NCBI GenBank assembly: GCA_002470605.1
Contig: DKND01000081.1
Coordinates: forward strand, 5,800-12,583
Direction: 5' to 3'
From: Opitutia bacterium UBA7397
Lineage (GTDB): Bacteria > Verrucomicrobiota > Verrucomicrobiia > Opitutales > UBA953
DNA length: 6,784 bases
Part shown: positions 6,312-6,784 of the stretch, piece after piece
Layout of the letters: every line of letters starts with the position of its first letter
Position numbering within the stretch: the first letter of the stretch is position 1
Notes under the pieces: generated by a model
Database searches by the model: none
Told to the model about the DNA's origin: nothing
Seen by the model: only the letters and a program-made list of their open reading frames with translations
Made by a program: the position numbers and the translations under genes

Positions 6312-6784
6312 ATGCCCCTCATGCTTGTCTTGGCAGCTTTCCTTTGCGCCGCTGCGCCTTCTTCCGTGACCAAGGCTTCTGCCGAGCCCGCCTCCGAAGA
6401 TACTCCGGCAGCGATGAAGAAAGTTCCTGTCTACCCTAAGACCGTCGCCGTGCTCAAGGACGTCGACTACCTTGGAGGCAAGCGTAAGGAGAAGGCTGAC
6501 ATCTATTCGCCGCTTGACCACGATAAATCCAAGCCGCTTCCGGGCATCATCGTGATCCACGGTGGCGGTTTTAATGACGGCGATAAGGCACGGGGCAGGG
6601 AATTGAATGTCAGTGAGAATCTCGCACTGAAGGGCTACGTCTGCATGAGTATCAATTATAAGCTCCGCCGAACGTCAGGTCAGGTGACTTGGCCGCAGAG
6701 TGTCTATGATGCCAAGGCTGCCGTGCGTTATCTGCGTAAGGAGGCTGCGAGTCTGGGTGTCGATCCGGAGCGGATTGGCGTCAT
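6312..6784 (+). CDS. Alpha/beta hydrolase (esterase/lipase-like), probably exported; 3' end cut by window edge
   Basis: An open frame of 157 complete codons runs off the right edge. Residues 1-16 are hydrophobic (MPLMLVLAAFLCAAAP), and a possible signal peptidase site follows KASA at 21-24, suggesting export. The body then shows an alpha/beta-hydrolase pattern: DIYSP (63-67), PGIIVIHGGGF with the HGGGF oxyanion-hole motif at 83-87, INYKL at 114-118, and YDAKAAVRYLRKEA leading to LGVDPERIGV. This is where the family places the strand before its GxSxG nucleophile, which is beyond the window. Such enzymes include acetyl-xylan and feruloyl esterases and other carboxylesterases; the substrate cannot be told. 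The start may be 6312 or the in-frame ATG at 6321, which has AAGG ten bases upstream. Neither gives the usual positively charged n-region. It lies 38 bp after the fumarase, possibly in the same transcript. Confidence 0.85.
   Translation, partial: MPLMLVLAAFLCAAAPSSVTKASAEPASEDTPAAMKKVPVYPKTVAVLKDVDYLGGKRKEKADIYSPLDHDKSKPLPGIIVIHGGGFNDGDKARGRELNVSENLALKGYVCMSINYKLRRTSGQVTWPQSVYDAKAAVRYLRKEAASLGVDPERIGV

Overview
This window is an ordinary bacterial housekeeping segment. It holds two gene blocks that diverge from a 53-bp gap at about 2594-2646. Gene density is very high, every gene appears intact except the two cut by the window edges, and no stretch longer than about 105 bases lacks a gene. 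I see no mobile element, CRISPR array, tRNA or rRNA, and no sign of a novel system.

Left block (minus strand, transcribed right to left): coaD (coenzyme A synthesis), tig (trigger factor), clpP (protease subunit) and the first 13 codons of clpX, which runs off the left edge. tig-clpP-clpX is a classic protein folding and turnover cluster. Trigger factor meets nascent chains at the ribosome, and ClpXP degrades tagged or failed proteins. coaD sits upstream with a 102-bp gap that contains a good hairpin.

Right block (plus strand): pgsA and pgpA encode the two consecutive steps from CDP-diacylglycerol to phosphatidylglycerol. They overlap by 4 bp (GTGA). ygfZ, a folate-binding Fe-S cluster maintenance protein, follows with a 1-bp overlap (TGATG). 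Next come a class I [4Fe-4S] fumarase and a partial gene for a probably exported alpha/beta hydrolase cut by the right edge. The pairing of ygfZ with an Fe-S fumarase may be functional.

Organism: a moderately GC-rich Gram-negative-type bacterium. PgpA and YgfZ, the lack of Shine-Dalgarno sequences at most starts, and the hydrolase style would fit the PVC group (for example Verrucomicrobiota). This is an impression from protein style only, not a demonstrated assignment. The fumarase, by contrast, reads strikingly like enterobacterial FumA.

The more interesting details are small. The tig and clpP leaders carry pyrimidine-rich, anti-Shine-Dalgarno-like sequence instead of a ribosome binding site. 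Two 10-bp tandem duplications fall exactly on gene boundaries (the coaD stop and the fumarase start). The hydrolase start region is ambiguous.
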